NCBI RefSeq assembly: GCF_009906855.1
Contig: NZ_CP047650.1
Span: forward strand, 3,286,001 to 3,350,000
Source: Xylophilus rhododendri
GTDB taxonomy: Bacteria > Pseudomonadota > Gammaproteobacteria > Burkholderiales > Burkholderiaceae_C
Length of the DNA stretch: 64,000 nucleotides
Direction: 5' to 3'
Under the pieces are notes generated by a model. That model saw nothing but the letters and a program-made list of their open reading frames with translations, had not been told where the DNA came from and did no database searches. Positions 14,270 through 23,973 of this stretch are shown piece by piece. A program made the position numbers and the translations under genes. Position 1 is the first letter of the stretch. The number at the start of each line of letters is the position of its first letter.

Positions 14270-14674
14270 ATGGCCAAGTCTCCCGCCAATAACGCCGCGC
14301 AGCGCGTGCGCAAGAAGGTCCGCAAGAACGTCTCCGACGGTGTGGCCCACGTGCATGCTTCGTTCAACAACACCATCATCACGATCACCGATCGCCAGGG
14401 CAACGCCCTGTCGTGGGCTTCGTCGGGTGGCCAAGGCTTCAAGGGCTCGCGCAAGTCGACCCCCTTCGCAGCACAGGTCGCTTCCGAAGTCGCCGGCCGT
14501 GCCGCGATGGAACAAGGCATCAAGAACCTGGACGTCGAGATCAAGGGTCCCGGCCCGGGTCGCGAATCCTCGGTTCGCGCCCTGGGCGCACTGGGCATCC
14601 GCATCACCTCGATCGCTGATGTGACCCCGGTGCCGCACAACGGCTGCCGTCCGCAGAAGCGTCGTCGTATCTAA
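14270..14674 (+). CDS. rpsK: 30S ribosomal protein S11
   Basis: 134 aa. It contains [20 protein letters not shown] and the C-terminal [16 protein letters not shown], both diagnostic of S11, which lies on the 30S platform. A terminator-like hairpin follows 32 nt after the stop. Confidence 0.98.
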   Translation: MAKSPANNAAQRVRKKVRKNVSDGVAHVHASFNNTIITITDRQGNALSWASSGGQGFKGSRKSTPFAAQVASEVAGRAAMEQGIKNLDVEIKGPGPGRESSVRALGALGIRITSIADVTPVPHNGCRPQKRRRI

Positions 14675-14691
14675 GACTGCGTTGTCCGCCC

Positions 14692-14740
14692 TTTACGGCG
14701 GATGAAGCCTGCGGCTATAATCGCAGGCTTTTCGTTTTTC
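14692..14740 (+). promoter_or_regulatory. Promoter for rpsD-rpoA-rplQ nested in a terminator hairpin
   Basis: TTTACG (14692-14697) and a perfect TATAAT (14716-14721) are 18 bp apart. The TATAAT lies in the loop of a hairpin with stem AGCCTGCG / CGCAGGCT (14706-14713 and 14722-14729), followed by a T-rich tail. The same bases can therefore end rpsK transcription and start a new transcript toward rpsD. Confidence 0.55.
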
Positions 14741-14883
14741 GACGACTGCTGCATATCCACGGATATCTGCAGTCGTTCAATTAAGCCCACCGCCTGGTGC
14801 TCAGGCACCAGGCTCCCGCATGGACCACTTTCGTTTCGCGTTCGTGGCCTGCATGCGGCAGCTGATCAAACAAGGACACTCAC

Positions 14884-15507
14884 GTGGCACGCTATCTCGG
14901 CCCCAAGGCCAAACTTTCCCGCCGCGAAGGCACCGACCTGTTCCTGAAGAGCGCCCGCCGCTCCATCTCGGACAAGGCCAAGTTCGACTCCAAGCCCGGC
15001 CAGCACGGCCGCACCTCGGGTCAGCGCACTTCCGACTTCGGCCTGCAACTGCGTGAAAAGCAGAAGGTCAAGCGCATGTACGGCATCCTGGAAAAGCAGT
15101 TCCGCCGCTACTTCGAGGAAGCCGACCGCCGCAAGGGCAACACCGGCGCCAACCTGCTGTTCCTGCTGGAATCGCGCCTGGACAACGTCGTCTACCGCAT
15201 GGGCTTCGGCTCGACCCGCGCGGAAGCCCGCCAGCTGGTTTCGCACAAGGCCATCACGGTCAACGGCAAGTCGGTCAACATCGCCTCCTTCATGATCAAG
15301 GTCGGCGACGTGGTTGCCGTGCGCGAGAAGTCCGCCAAGCAGGCCCGCATCGCCGAGTCGCTGCAGCTGGCCGCACAGGTCGGCATGCCCGCCTGGGTCG
15401 AAGTGACCGCCGACAAGGCTACCGGCGTCTTCAAGAAGGTTCCGGATCGCGACGAATTCGGCGCCGACATCAACGAATCGCTGATCGTCGAACTGTATTC
15501 GCGTTGA
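14884..15507 (+). CDS. rpsD: 30S ribosomal protein S4
   Basis: 207 aa, with GTG start at 14884. It begins [20 protein letters not shown] and has an S4 RNA-binding fold ([14 protein letters not shown]). No zinc cysteines are present. The gap from rpsK is 209 nt and carries the promoter/terminator listed separately. Confidence 0.98.
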   Translation: MARYLGPKAKLSRREGTDLFLKSARRSISDKAKFDSKPGQHGRTSGQRTSDFGLQLREKQKVKRMYGILEKQFRRYFEEADRRKGNTGANLLFLLESRLDNVVYRMGFGSTRAEARQLVSHKAITVNGKSVNIASFMIKVGDVVAVREKSAKQARIAESLQLAAQVGMPAWVEVTADKATGVFKKVPDRDEFGADINESLIVELYSR

Positions 15508-15529
15508 TCGCAGCGAGTCGCTCGTTGTC

Positions 15530-15553
15530 GAGGCGCCCTTGGGCGCCTCTTTT
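15530..15553 (+). terminator. Rho-independent terminator after rpsD
   Basis: GAGGCGCCC and GGGCGCCTC form a 9-bp stem with a TT loop, followed by TTTT. It lies 22 nt after the rpsD stop. It may only attenuate, because rpoA follows on the same strand. Confidence 0.75.
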
Positions 15554-15646
15554 CGATTGTTTTCACTCCTTGTCTCATGGGGCACCGTGCGACAGGGCTT
15601 CGCAGCCTTACCGGTGTAACGAGCTGGGGGTATTGAGAGGAAGTCC

Positions 15647-16639
15647 ATGCAAACCAACCTGCTGAAACCTAAAGCGATCAACGTCGAGCAACTGGGCCTG
15701 AACCGGGCCAAGGTCGCTCTGGAACCGTTCGAGCGCGGCTATGGCCATACGCTGGGCAACGCGATCCGTCGTGTGCTGCTGTCCTCGATGGTCGGCTACG
15801 CCGCCACCGAAGTCACGATCGCCGGCGTTCTGCACGAGTACTCCTCCATCGACGGTGTCCAGGAAGATGTCGTCAACATCCTGCTGAACCTCAAGGGCGT
15901 GGTCTTCAAGCTCCACAACCGCGATGAAGTGACCCTGTCCTTGCGCAAGGACGGCGAAGGCGTCGTCACCGCCGGCGACATCCAGACCCCGCACGACGTC
16001 GAGATCATCAATCCCGACCACGTGATCGCCCACCTGTCGGCCGGCGGCAAGCTCGACATGCAGATCAAGGTCGAAAAGGGCCGTGGTTATGTGCCGGGCA
16101 CGATGCGCCGCTATGCGGACGAATCGACCAAGTCGATCGGCCGGATCGTCCTGGACGCCTCGTTCTCGCCGGTCAAGCGCGTCAGCTACACCGTCGAAAG
16201 CGCCCGCGTCGAACAGCGTACCGACCTGGACAAGCTGGTCGTCGAGATCGAAACCAACGGTGCCATCTCGGCCGAAGACGCCGTGCGCGCCTCCGCCAAG
16301 ATCCTGGTCGAGCAGCTGGCCGTGTTCGCCCAGCTCGAAGGCGGCGAACTGGCTGCATTCGATGCGCCGGCTCCGCGCGGCGGCAACACGCCGTTCGATC
16401 CGATCCTGCTGCGTCCGGTCGACGAACTCGAACTGACGGTGCGTTCGGCCAACTGCCTGAAGGCCGAAAATATCTACTACATCGGTGACCTGATCCAGCG
16501 CACCGAGAACGAGCTGCTCAAGACCCCCAACCTGGGTCGCAAGTCGCTCAACGAAATCAAGGAAGTGCTGGCCTCGCGCGGCCTGACCCTGGGCATGAAG
16601 CTGGAAAGCTGGCCGCCCGCAGGTCTGGACAAGCGCTGA
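15647..16639 (+). CDS. rpoA: RNA polymerase alpha subunit
   Basis: 330 aa. The N-terminal dimerisation domain includes [20 protein letters not shown]. The C-terminal domain (from about 245) contains [20 protein letters not shown] and [16 protein letters not shown], which contact UP elements and activators. It is in the standard alpha operon position. Confidence 0.98.
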   Translation: MQTNLLKPKAINVEQLGLNRAKVALEPFERGYGHTLGNAIRRVLLSSMVGYAATEVTIAGVLHEYSSIDGVQEDVVNILLNLKGVVFKLHNRDEVTLSLRKDGEGVVTAGDIQTPHDVEIINPDHVIAHLSAGGKLDMQIKVEKGRGYVPGTMRRYADESTKSIGRIVLDASFSPVKRVSYTVESARVEQRTDLDKLVVEIETNGAISAEDAVRASAKILVEQLAVFAQLEGGELAAFDAPAPRGGNTPFDPILLRPVDELELTVRSANCLKAENIYYIGDLIQRTENELLKTPNLGRKSLNEIKEVLASRGLTLGMKLESWPPAGLDKR

Positions 16640-16736
16640 GATCCAGCCGGATCCACAACCGAATTCGGCCCATAGGGGGCCGGTGCCCGGGCAGTACCTG
16701 ATACGGCTGCCTGTTTAACAAAGAAGGAAAAGCACC

Positions 16737-17138
16737 ATGCGCCACGGACACGGTCTCCGTAAACTCAATCGCACCACCTCGCACCGCCTGGCGATGCTTC
16801 AGAACATGATGAACTCCCTCATCGAACATGAAGCCATCAAGACCACGCTGCCGAAGGCCAAGGAACTGCGCCGCGTCATCGAACCGATGATCACGCTTGC
16901 CAAGGAAGACACGCTGGCCAACCGCCGCCTGGCTTTCGATCGCCTGCGCGACCGCGATTCGGTCACCAAGCTGTTCAACGTCCTGGGCCCGCTGTTCAAG
17001 GCGCGTCCGGGCGGCTACACCCGCATTCTGAAGATGGGCTTCCGCGTGGGCGACAACGCCCCCATGGCCTATGTCGAGCTGGTCGAGCGTTCCGCTGCTG
17101 CCGAAGATAATTCTTCGGAAGTCGCCAAGAGCGAATAA
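16737..17138 (+). CDS. rplQ: 50S ribosomal protein L17
   Basis: 133 aa. It starts [20 protein letters not shown] and carries the L17 signature [20 protein letters not shown]. The last gene of the alpha operon. AAGAAGGAAAAG precedes the start. The initiator tRNA follows 24 nt after the stop. Confidence 0.98.
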   Translation: MRHGHGLRKLNRTTSHRLAMLQNMMNSLIEHEAIKTTLPKAKELRRVIEPMITLAKEDTLANRRLAFDRLRDRDSVTKLFNVLGPLFKARPGGYTRILKMGFRVGDNAPMAYVELVERSAAAEDNSSEVAKSE

Positions 17139-17162
17139 AATCTGCTATAGTTCATCTCTTGC

Positions 17163-17239
<77 letters not shown>

Positions 17240-17263
17240 ACTCAGGGCAGGCAACTGCCCCTC

Positions 17264-17293
17264 AAAAACGCCAACCTTCGGGTTGGCGTTTTT
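17264..17293 (+). terminator. Strong rho-independent terminator of the ribosomal/tRNA block
   Basis: The stem AAAAACGCCAACC / GGTTGGCGTTTTT (13 bp) has a stable TTCG tetraloop and a T tract. It ends the transcript that includes tRNA-fMet. Confidence 0.92.
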
Positions 17294-17379
17294 GTTTGTG
17301 CGTTTGATTTCGAGCAAAGACAGTGCTGTGTGCCGGTTGGTATACTGGCCTCGCTTTCAGGAACCCGAAGGACCCCACC

Positions 17380-18066
17380 ATGGCGGAGACCGCCGCATCC
17401 GACAGCATCGTCGAGGTCGTGTACGAACAGCTCAAGCGCATGAGCGTCGGATACGAGTTCAAACCCGGCGAGCGTTTGAACGAGGGTGTGCTGGCCAAGT
17501 CCCTGGGTGTGAGCCGCACGCCGCTGCGCGAGGCGCTGACCCGGCTGTTCGCCGAAGGGCTGCTGCTCTTCGTGCCGGGCAAGGGCTTCTTCTGCCGCAA
17601 GCTCGATGTGACCGAGGTGTTCTCGCTCTACGAGATGCGCAAGGTCATCGAGGTGGAGGCGCTGCGCATCTCCATCGAGCGGGCGAAGGACGAGGACATC
17701 GATGCGCTCCTGGCCTTCCTGGACAGCACCGGCCCGGAGCCGGGCGACCGCACGGTCGACGAGCTGGTCCGGCTCGACGAGATTTTCCACGAACGCCTGA
17801 TGGCCATGTCCGGCAATGCCGAGATGCTGCGGGTGCTGCAGAACATCAATGCCCGCATCCGTTTCGTACGCTGGATCGACATGGAGCAGTGCGACCGCAC
17901 GGTGAGCCAGCAGACCCACCGCGACATCCTGATCGGCCTGAAGGCGCGGAATGCCGGGGCCTGCGTGCCCGAACTCGGCAGGCACATCAACCGCCGCCTG
18001 GACGAGATCTCCGCCGCTCTCAAGGAAGGCTACGCGCAGATCTACATGAACGCGGCGCCGGCCTGA
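17380..18066 (+). CDS. GntR-family regulator (FadR/FCD subgroup)
   Basis: 228 aa. A winged helix at the N-terminus (FKPGERLNEGVLAKSLGVSR, then TPLREALTRL) is followed by an all-helical FCD ligand-binding domain with conserved Asp/His positions (DEIFHERLMAMSGN). ATG 17380 was chosen over an upstream in-frame ATG at 17323, which lies at the promoter. It is next to a Bug receptor and a dehydrogenase/RidA/aldolase operon and is the likely repressor of both. The effector is unknown. Confidence 0.85.
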   Translation: MAETAASDSIVEVVYEQLKRMSVGYEFKPGERLNEGVLAKSLGVSRTPLREALTRLFAEGLLLFVPGKGFFCRKLDVTEVFSLYEMRKVIEVEALRISIERAKDEDIDALLAFLDSTGPEPGDRTVDELVRLDEIFHERLMAMSGNAEMLRVLQNINARIRFVRWIDMEQCDRTVSQQTHRDILIGLKARNAGACVPELGRHINRRLDEISAALKEGYAQIYMNAAPA

Positions 18067-18089
18067 GGCCTGAGCGCCGCGCCGGGCGC

Positions 18090-19067
18090 TCAGTCGACCT
18101 GGGCCCCGGATTCCTTGACGATCTTCGCCCAGCGCACCAGATCGGCCTCCTGCGTCTGCTTGAAGGCGGCCGGCGAGCCGTCGGCGATCGGCGCGATGCC
18201 CTGGTCGACCAGCCACTTGCGAAAGCCATCGCTGCCGATGGCACTCAACACCGCCTTCGACATCCTGGCCTGGATCGCGGGCGGAATGCCGGCCGGCCCG
18301 AAGAGGCCGTACCAGGTCGTGCTCTCGAAGCCGGGTAGGCCGCAGGCCTCGGCCACCGTCGGCACGTCGGGCAGGGCCGCGATCCGCTGCGTCGAGGTGA
18401 CGGCCAGCGCGCGTGCCTTGCCCGAATGCACGATCGGAATGCTGGGTGAGCTCTGGTTGAAGAAGAAATCGACCTCGCCGGCCAGCAGCGCGGTCATCGC
18501 CGGGCCCTGGCCGCGGTAGGGCACATGGGTGTAGCTGGTGCCGCTGGCGCCGGCGAACTGCACGCCCGCCAGGTGGCCCGATGCGCCATTGCCGGTCGAC
18601 GCGTAGTTCATCTGGCCAGGCTGCTTGCGCGCGGCGGCCAGCAGATCCTTGCAGGTCTTGATCTCCGGATGCTTCTCGGGATTGACCAGCAGCACGTTCG
18701 GCAGATTGCCGAGCAGCGCGATGCGCGAGAAATCGTTCACCGGATCGAAGCCGAGCTTCTTGTACAGCGCAGGGTTGATCGCATGCGTGCCGGCCGTGCC
18801 CAGCAGGTAGGTGTAGCCGTCCGGCCGCGCCTGGGCCACATAGGCAGAGGCGATATTGCCGCCAGCGCCGGTCTTGCTGTCCGCCACGAAAGACACACCG
18901 AGCACCGGGGCCAGTTCCGCGCCGAGCTTGCGTGCATAGAGGTCGGTCGCCGCACCGCCGGGAAAGCCGCCGATGATGGTGATCGGCTGGCTCGGCCAAT
19001 TCGCCTCCTGGGCCAGGGCGGCCGTCGAAACCAGGGCCAGCGCGGCCCCGAGAAAACGCAACTTCAT
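18090..19067 (-). CDS. Bug/TctC-family periplasmic receptor
   Basis: 325 aa. The signal peptide MKLRFLGAALALVSTAALAQ is followed by WPSQPITIIGGFPGGAATD, the Bug N-terminal motif. Bug proteins bind carboxylates or other small molecules in the periplasm, usually without dedicated membrane partners nearby, as here. It is divergent from the dehydrogenase gene and convergent with the GntR gene. The ligand is unknown, but probably the substrate of the neighbouring enzymes. Confidence 0.88.
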   Translation of the reverse strand: MKLRFLGAALALVSTAALAQEANWPSQPITIIGGFPGGAATDLYARKLGAELAPVLGVSFVADSKTGAGGNIASAYVAQARPDGYTYLLGTAGTHAINPALYKKLGFDPVNDFSRIALLGNLPNVLLVNPEKHPEIKTCKDLLAAARKQPGQMNYASTGNGASGHLAGVQFAGASGTSYTHVPYRGQGPAMTALLAGEVDFFFNQSSPSIPIVHSGKARALAVTSTQRIAALPDVPTVAEACGLPGFESTTWYGLFGPAGIPPAIQARMSKAVLSAIGSDGFRKWLVDQGIAPIADGSPAAFKQTQEADLVRWAKIVKESGAQVD

Positions 19068-19138
19068 GCTGTCACTCCGGTGAGTTGAATCGATGGACAT
19101 GCCGTTTCCGCCCGATGCGGCGAGCCGTGCTCCGTCCT

Positions 19139-19169
19139 GAATACAGACTATAACTATTGCGTTGTATTC
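19139..19169. promoter_or_regulatory. Inverted repeat in the divergent promoter, candidate GntR operator
   Basis: GAATACA (19139-19145) and TGTATTC (19163-19169) form a perfect 7-bp inverted repeat with a 17-bp spacer. The AT-rich spacer is unlike the surrounding GC-rich DNA. It lies between the Bug receptor start (19067) and the dehydrogenase start (19264). Confidence 0.4.
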
Positions 19170-19263
19170 CAACAAGAGTTACGCTCTGTGCACTATTTTG
19201 CGAACCATGCACCGTTCTGGCGTGTTTTCGCAGGTTCCCGATTCACTCTCGCCACCGCCCACC

Positions 19264-20205
19264 ATGACCATGCAGGAATCCAGCCAAGCCGCCAAGGCAT
19301 GTTTCGTCGACGCCAACGCCACGCTGTCCAAGGTGTTTGCCCAACTCCATCGGCCCGCCGAGTTCGCCCTGGCCGTGAATGGCCAGCCGGATGTGACGTC
19401 CGCCGACCTGCCGCGCCTGCTGGCCGGCCAGTCGATCGCCATCGTCGACCACACCGCCGTGCCCACCGACATCGCCCGCCAGTGCCCGGACCTCAAGCAC
19501 ATCGTCTTCCTGGGCACCGGCGCGCGCAGCTACATGAACCCGGAAGCGCTGGCCGAACTCGGCATCGAGGTGCACATCATCAAGGGCTACGGCGATACGG
19601 CGGTCGCCGAATGCGCCTTCTCGCTGATGTGGGCGGCGGCCAAGGGCTTCAGCCGCATGGACCGCGAGATGCGCGCCGGCAACTGGCTGCGTACCGATGC
19701 GATCCAGCTCAGCGGCAAGACGCTGGGCCTGGTCGGCTTCGGCGGCATCGCCGACGAGATGGCGCGCCTGGCGCTCGGCGCCGGCATGCGGGTGCTGGCC
19801 TGGAACCGCACGCCCAAGACCCGTGCGGGCGTGGAGTTCGTCGCCATCGAGGAACTGCTGGCCCGGAGCGACGTGGTCTCGCTGCACCTGCTGCTCAACG
19901 ACGAGACCAAGGGTTTCCTGTCTGGCGAGCGCATCGCCGGCATGAAGGACGGCGCGATCCTGATCAACACCGCCCGCGGCGCGCTGGTGGACGAAGACGC
20001 GATGGTCGCCGCCCTGCAGTCGGGCAAGCTGTTCCACGCGGGCCTGGATGTGTTCACCGTCGAGCCGCTGCCGGCCGGACATGTGCTGACCACGCTGCCC
20101 AACGTCACGCTGTCGGCCCATTCGGCCTTCCGCACTCCCGAAGCCAATGCCAACCTGGTCGGCGCCGCGCTCGACCACTGCCGCCGCATCGTCGGCCAGG
20201 CCTGA
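19264..20205 (+). CDS. D-isomer-specific 2-hydroxyacid dehydrogenase
   Basis: 313 aa. The NAD-binding motif is GLVGFGGIADEMARLALGAG, and INTARGALVDEDAM holds the conserved Arg. The acid/base His is in LSAHSAFRTPEAN. The family reduces 2-keto acids or oxidises D-2-hydroxyacids. ATG 19264 starts the family-like region; longer versions from 19162 would cover the promoter. It is followed 15 nt later by a RidA gene and then an aldolase, so an operon is likely. The substrate is not deducible. Confidence 0.88.
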   Translation: MTMQESSQAAKACFVDANATLSKVFAQLHRPAEFALAVNGQPDVTSADLPRLLAGQSIAIVDHTAVPTDIARQCPDLKHIVFLGTGARSYMNPEALAELGIEVHIIKGYGDTAVAECAFSLMWAAAKGFSRMDREMRAGNWLRTDAIQLSGKTLGLVGFGGIADEMARLALGAGMRVLAWNRTPKTRAGVEFVAIEELLARSDVVSLHLLLNDETKGFLSGERIAGMKDGAILINTARGALVDEDAMVAALQSGKLFHAGLDVFTVEPLPAGHVLTTLPNVTLSAHSAFRTPEANANLVGAALDHCRRIVGQA

Positions 20206-20220
20206 AAGCGAGCGAACACC

Positions 20221-20586
20221 ATGAGCACCCGCAACCCCGACATCCGCCGCATCGACCAGAACGCCCGCCGCAGCCGCGCGGTGGTGGCCGCCGGAATGGC
20301 TTACCTGGCTGGCCAGGTCGCCGACGACAAATCCCTGGACATCGCCGGCCAGGCCGCCCAGGTGCTGGCCAAGATCGACGACCTGCTGGCCCAGGCCGGC
20401 ACCGACAAGTCGCGGCTGATCACCGCGCAGATCTGGCTGTCCTCCATGTCCGATTTCAACGGCTTCAATGCGGTCTGGGACGCCTGGGTGGTGGCCGGCC
20501 ACACGCCCACCCGCTGCTGCGGCGAGGTGAAACTCGCCGACCCGGGCTACCGCGTCGAGATCGTCGTCAGCGCCTTGCTGCCCTGA
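20221..20586 (+). CDS. RidA-family protein
   Basis: 121 aa. It has the family pattern VAAGMAYLAGQVADDKSLDI, and the C-terminal Arg region PTRCCGEVKLADPGYRVEIV. RidA proteins hydrolyse reactive enamine/imine intermediates to keto acids and ammonia. The neighbouring dehydrogenase and aldolase suggest a catabolic intermediate with an imine step, but other roles in this superfamily are possible. Confidence 0.87.
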   Translation: MSTRNPDIRRIDQNARRSRAVVAAGMAYLAGQVADDKSLDIAGQAAQVLAKIDDLLAQAGTDKSRLITAQIWLSSMSDFNGFNAVWDAWVVAGHTPTRCCGEVKLADPGYRVEIVVSALLP

Positions 20587-20604
20587 GCCCGAGGGAGGAC
20601 CGCC

Positions 20605-21387
20605 ATGATCTCCACCACCGATCCCCACCGCAACCGCCAGCCGCGCAATGTCAGCGACGCCGAATGGCAGGTGCGTGTGCAGCTGGCCGCCGCCTACCGC
20701 CTGGCCGCGAAATTCCAGCTGACCGACCTGATCTACACCCACCTCTCGGTGCGTGTGCCCGGCCGGCACGACCAGTTCCTGATCAACCCGCACGGATGGT
20801 TCTTCGACGAGATCACCGCCTCCAGCCTGGTGAAGATCGACGTCGAAGGCCGCCCGGTCGACGACGAGCGCTTCGAGGTCAACGCCGCCGGTTTCACCAT
20901 CCACAGCGCCCTGCACCAGAGCCGTCCGGACGTGGAATGCGTGGTGCACCTGCACACCGACGCCGGCATGGCCGTGGCCGCGCTGCAGTGCGGCCTGCTG
21001 CCGCTCAACCAGATCAGCATGCAGTTCTACAACCGCGTGCACTACCACGACTACGAGGGCATCTCGCTGGACCTGGACGAGCGCTCGCGCATCGTGCAGT
21101 CCATGGGCGATGCGCACTACCTGATCCTGCGCAACCACGGCCTGCTGACCACCGGCCGTTCGGTGGCCGAGGCCTTCACCCGCATGTTCTACCTGAACCG
21201 GGCCTGCGAGATCCAGGTGAAGACGCTGTCCATGGGCCAGCCCTACGTGCTGCCTTCGCCCGAGGTCTGCGAGCACGCGGCCCAGCAGCACGACGACTAC
21301 GCCTACCTGGACACGGTGCACCTGGACCGCGAATGGACCGCGCTGCTGCGCCTGATCGACCGCGAGGGCGGCGACTACAAGTGCTGA
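20605..21387 (+). CDS. Class II aldolase/adducin-family protein
   Basis: 260 aa. Zinc-binding histidines are visible in VVHLHTDAG (HxH) and in LILRNHGLLT. GGRAxx-type substrate residues lie near TDLIYTHLSVR. The family includes fuculose- and ribulose-phosphate aldolases and decarboxylases. The protein is long and lacks an obvious sugar-phosphate clue. It ends the divergent GntR-linked operon. Confidence 0.87.
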   Translation: MISTTDPHRNRQPRNVSDAEWQVRVQLAAAYRLAAKFQLTDLIYTHLSVRVPGRHDQFLINPHGWFFDEITASSLVKIDVEGRPVDDERFEVNAAGFTIHSALHQSRPDVECVVHLHTDAGMAVAALQCGLLPLNQISMQFYNRVHYHDYEGISLDLDERSRIVQSMGDAHYLILRNHGLLTTGRSVAEAFTRMFYLNRACEIQVKTLSMGQPYVLPSPEVCEHAAQQHDDYAYLDTVHLDREWTALLRLIDREGGDYKC

Positions 21388-21394
21388 CCCGCCT

Positions 21395-22195
21395 TCAGGC
21401 GGCGCCCAGGCAATCCCGGTTGCGCGGATCGCGCAGCGCGCGCCGGGCGTAGTAGGCGAAGGCGATCGCATTGCGCTGGGGCCGCAGCACCCAGTCGTGC
21501 GCCTGACGGGCCAGGTCCGGGTCGATGGCCCGGATCTCGCCCGCCGCCTCCGCCAGCAGCTGCATGCGGGCCGCGCGTTCGAAGGCGATGCCCAGCACCA
21601 CCGCCTCCTCCACGCTGGCGGCCGCGATCAGCAGGCCATGGTGCGCCAGCATCAGCGCACGTTTGTCGCCCAGGGCCGCGGAGATCAGTTCGCCTTCCTC
21701 GTTGCCCACCGGAATGCCCGGCCAATGCGGCACGAAGGCCACGTCCTCGTAGAGCACGCAGTTGTCCATGTGCGAGATCTGCAGCGGCCGCTCCAGCATG
21801 CCCAGCGCCGCCGTGTGCGCCGCATGGGTGTGCACGATGCAGTTCACATCCGGCCGTGCCCGGTAGACCCAGGAGTGGAACCGGTTGGCCGGATTGGCCA
21901 TGCCCCGGCCTTCGAGCACACGCAGGTCCTCGTCGACCAGCAGCAGGTTGTCCTGCGAGATCTCGTCGAAACCCAGGCCCAGGCGCTGGGTGAGATAGGT
22001 TCCGGGCGTGTCCGCGCGGGCGGTGATCTGGCCGGCCAGGCCGGAGTCGTGGCCGTTGTCGAAGAGGATGCGGCAGGTCAGCGCGAGCTTCTGGCGCAGG
22101 CTGTAGGCGCTGTCCTCGTGATGGGCGTCCATCTGGCGGTAGGAGTCCTGGATCAGGGTCTCCTTGTCCAGCGTGAAGGTGTCTTGCGTGCTCAT
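21395..22195 (-). CDS. Class II aldolase/adducin-family protein
   Basis: 266 aa. It has the zinc pattern CIVHTHAAHTAAL and a second histidine in LMLAHHGLLI. It is only distantly similar to the aldolase at 20605-21387, with which it is convergent; their stops are 7 nt apart. It probably belongs with the GST and Bug genes behind it on the minus strand. The substrate is unknown. Confidence 0.87.
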   Translation of the reverse strand: MSTQDTFTLDKETLIQDSYRQMDAHHEDSAYSLRQKLALTCRILFDNGHDSGLAGQITARADTPGTYLTQRLGLGFDEISQDNLLLVDEDLRVLEGRGMANPANRFHSWVYRARPDVNCIVHTHAAHTAALGMLERPLQISHMDNCVLYEDVAFVPHWPGIPVGNEEGELISAALGDKRALMLAHHGLLIAAASVEEAVVLGIAFERAARMQLLAEAAGEIRAIDPDLARQAHDWVLRPQRNAIAFAYYARRALRDPRNRDCLGAA

Positions 22196-22225
22196 GGCGG
22201 GTCTTTTGTCAGGGATGACGGAAAT

Positions 22226-22882
22226 TCAAAGGGCGGCGGTTTCCGCGGTCGAGAAATTGAGGTCCGGCCGGCCCGGGAACAAGGGCTGGTAGCCGGGCAG
22301 GGCCTCGATCCGGCCCAGCCAGCCGAGGATGGCGGGATAGGCCGCCAGATCGATGCCGCCCATGCCCGCCAGCCGGGTATACGGATAGAGGGCGATGTCG
22401 GCGATGCTGGGCAGCGTGGGCGTCGCCACCCATGGCGCCGTGCCGGGGCGCGACAGCTGCGCCTCGAGTATCTCCAGCGCCAGGGCGGCTTCGGCCGCAT
22501 GGTGGCGCATGTCGGCATCCTCCGGCCTGCGGTCGCGGTGCAGGCCCAGGTGCAGGCGGAGCTGGGCCAGGGGTTTCATGTGGCGCTCCTGCTCGAAGGA
22601 CATCCACGACAGCACCCGTGCCTGCTCCACCGGGGCCAGCGGCCACCAGAGGCTGTCCTGCGCGAGGTAGAACAGGATGGCCATGGACTCGCACAGCGTG
22701 CCGCCGCCGTCCAGCTCCAGCACCGGCACCTGGCGCATCGGCGCGATGGCGCAAAAGGACTCGGAGCGCAGCTCGCCGCGGTCGATCGACAGCGTCCGGC
22801 GCTCCAGCGTGAGGCCGAGCAGGCCCGCCATCAGCCGCACCTTCCAGGCATTGCCGGATCGTTGGGTGTCGTAGAGGCGCAT
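22226..22882 (-). CDS. Glutathione S-transferase family protein
   Basis: 218 aa. The N-terminal thioredoxin-like domain (MRLYDTQRSGNAWKVRLMAG) has the glutathione-binding cis-Pro in RQVPVLELDGGGTLCESMAI (about 50-69). The helical C-terminal domain contains LPSIADIALYPYTRL, with the conserved Asp. It may process the substrate of the cluster with the adjacent aldolase. Confidence 0.87.
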   Translation of the reverse strand: MRLYDTQRSGNAWKVRLMAGLLGLTLERRTLSIDRGELRSESFCAIAPMRQVPVLELDGGGTLCESMAILFYLAQDSLWWPLAPVEQARVLSWMSFEQERHMKPLAQLRLHLGLHRDRRPEDADMRHHAAEAALALEILEAQLSRPGTAPWVATPTLPSIADIALYPYTRLAGMGGIDLAAYPAILGWLGRIEALPGYQPLFPGRPDLNFSTAETAAL

Positions 22883-22887
22883 GGTCG

Positions 22888-23889
22888 TCAATCGAGTTTG
22901 GTGCCGGCCGCCTGGGTCACCCGCGACCACTTCGCGGTCTCCGCCTGCAGGTGTTTCTGATAGGCGGCAACGCCCGCGGGCATCGGCTCGATGCCCAGCT
23001 CGGCCAGCCGCGCCACCACCTCCGGCCGCGCCAGCACCCGGCCGAGCGCGGCCGACAGCACCTCGACCACCGCGGCCGGCGTGCCCTGCGGCGCGACGAT
23101 CGCATTCCAGGACCCGATCTGGAAGCCCGGCACGCCTTGCTCGGCGCTGGTGCGCAGATCGGGCACGGCGGCGTTGCGCCGCGCGTCGGCGATGGCCAGC
23201 GCCTTCAGCCGGCCGGCCTTGACCTGCGGCTGGATCACCGGAATCGCGTCGATCACGATCTGCACCTGGCCGGCCAGGGCGGCATTCACCGCCTCGGCGC
23301 CGCTCTTGAACGGGATGTGCACGATGTACGAGCGGGTCGACAGCTTCAGCAGCTCGATGCCCAGGTGCGGCGAACTGCCGTTGCCGGCCGAGCCGAAGTT
23401 GAGCTGGCCCGGATGCGCATGCGCATAGGCCACCAGCCCCTGCAGGTCGTTCACGCCCGGGATGTCGCCGATCGCCAGCATGTAGGGCGAATTGCTCACC
23501 AGCGAGACCGGCGCGAAGGCGGCCGGGTCGTAGGCCAGCTTGCTGTAGATCATCTTGTTGACCACCTGCGTGCCCACCGTGGCCAGCAGCAGGGTGTAGC
23601 CGTCCGGCGCCGCCTGAGCCACCGCCTGCGCGGCGATGCTGCCGCCGGCACCGGCGCGGTTGTCGATGATGACCGGTTGCTTGAGCTCCTCGCCCAGCTG
23701 CTGCCCGATCAGCCGGCCGACCACGTCGGTGATGCCGCCCGCGCCGAAGGGAATCACCAGCCGGATCGGCCTGGACGGATAGTTGCCCTGGGCGGCGGCC
23801 GGCAGCGCCGCGGCGCACAGCGCCAGGGCGCCGAGCGCAGGCGCCAGCAGCGCGGCGCGGCGGGAAAGAAGACGGGAAACAAACGACAT
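22888..23889 (-). CDS. Bug/TctC-family periplasmic receptor
   Basis: 333 aa from ATG 23889. The signal peptide runs MSFVSRLLSRRAALLAPALG with a cleavage site near AAAQGNYPSRPIRLV. The Bug motif PFGAGGITDVVGR follows. It is first in a minus-strand operon with GST and aldolase, and divergent from the XRE-cupin regulator. Confidence 0.87.
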   Translation of the reverse strand: MSFVSRLLSRRAALLAPALGALALCAAALPAAAQGNYPSRPIRLVIPFGAGGITDVVGRLIGQQLGEELKQPVIIDNRAGAGGSIAAQAVAQAAPDGYTLLLATVGTQVVNKMIYSKLAYDPAAFAPVSLVSNSPYMLAIGDIPGVNDLQGLVAYAHAHPGQLNFGSAGNGSSPHLGIELLKLSTRSYIVHIPFKSGAEAVNAALAGQVQIVIDAIPVIQPQVKAGRLKALAIADARRNAAVPDLRTSAEQGVPGFQIGSWNAIVAPQGTPAAVVEVLSAALGRVLARPEVVARLAELGIEPMPAGVAAYQKHLQAETAKWSRVTQAAGTKLD

Positions 23890-23973
23890 GACAATACTCC
23901 TGGGTTCCGGGATGGGTGCGTGAGTGGCGCCCTGGAAGCAAGAGGCGGGCCCGAATGACCCAAGTTTAATATC

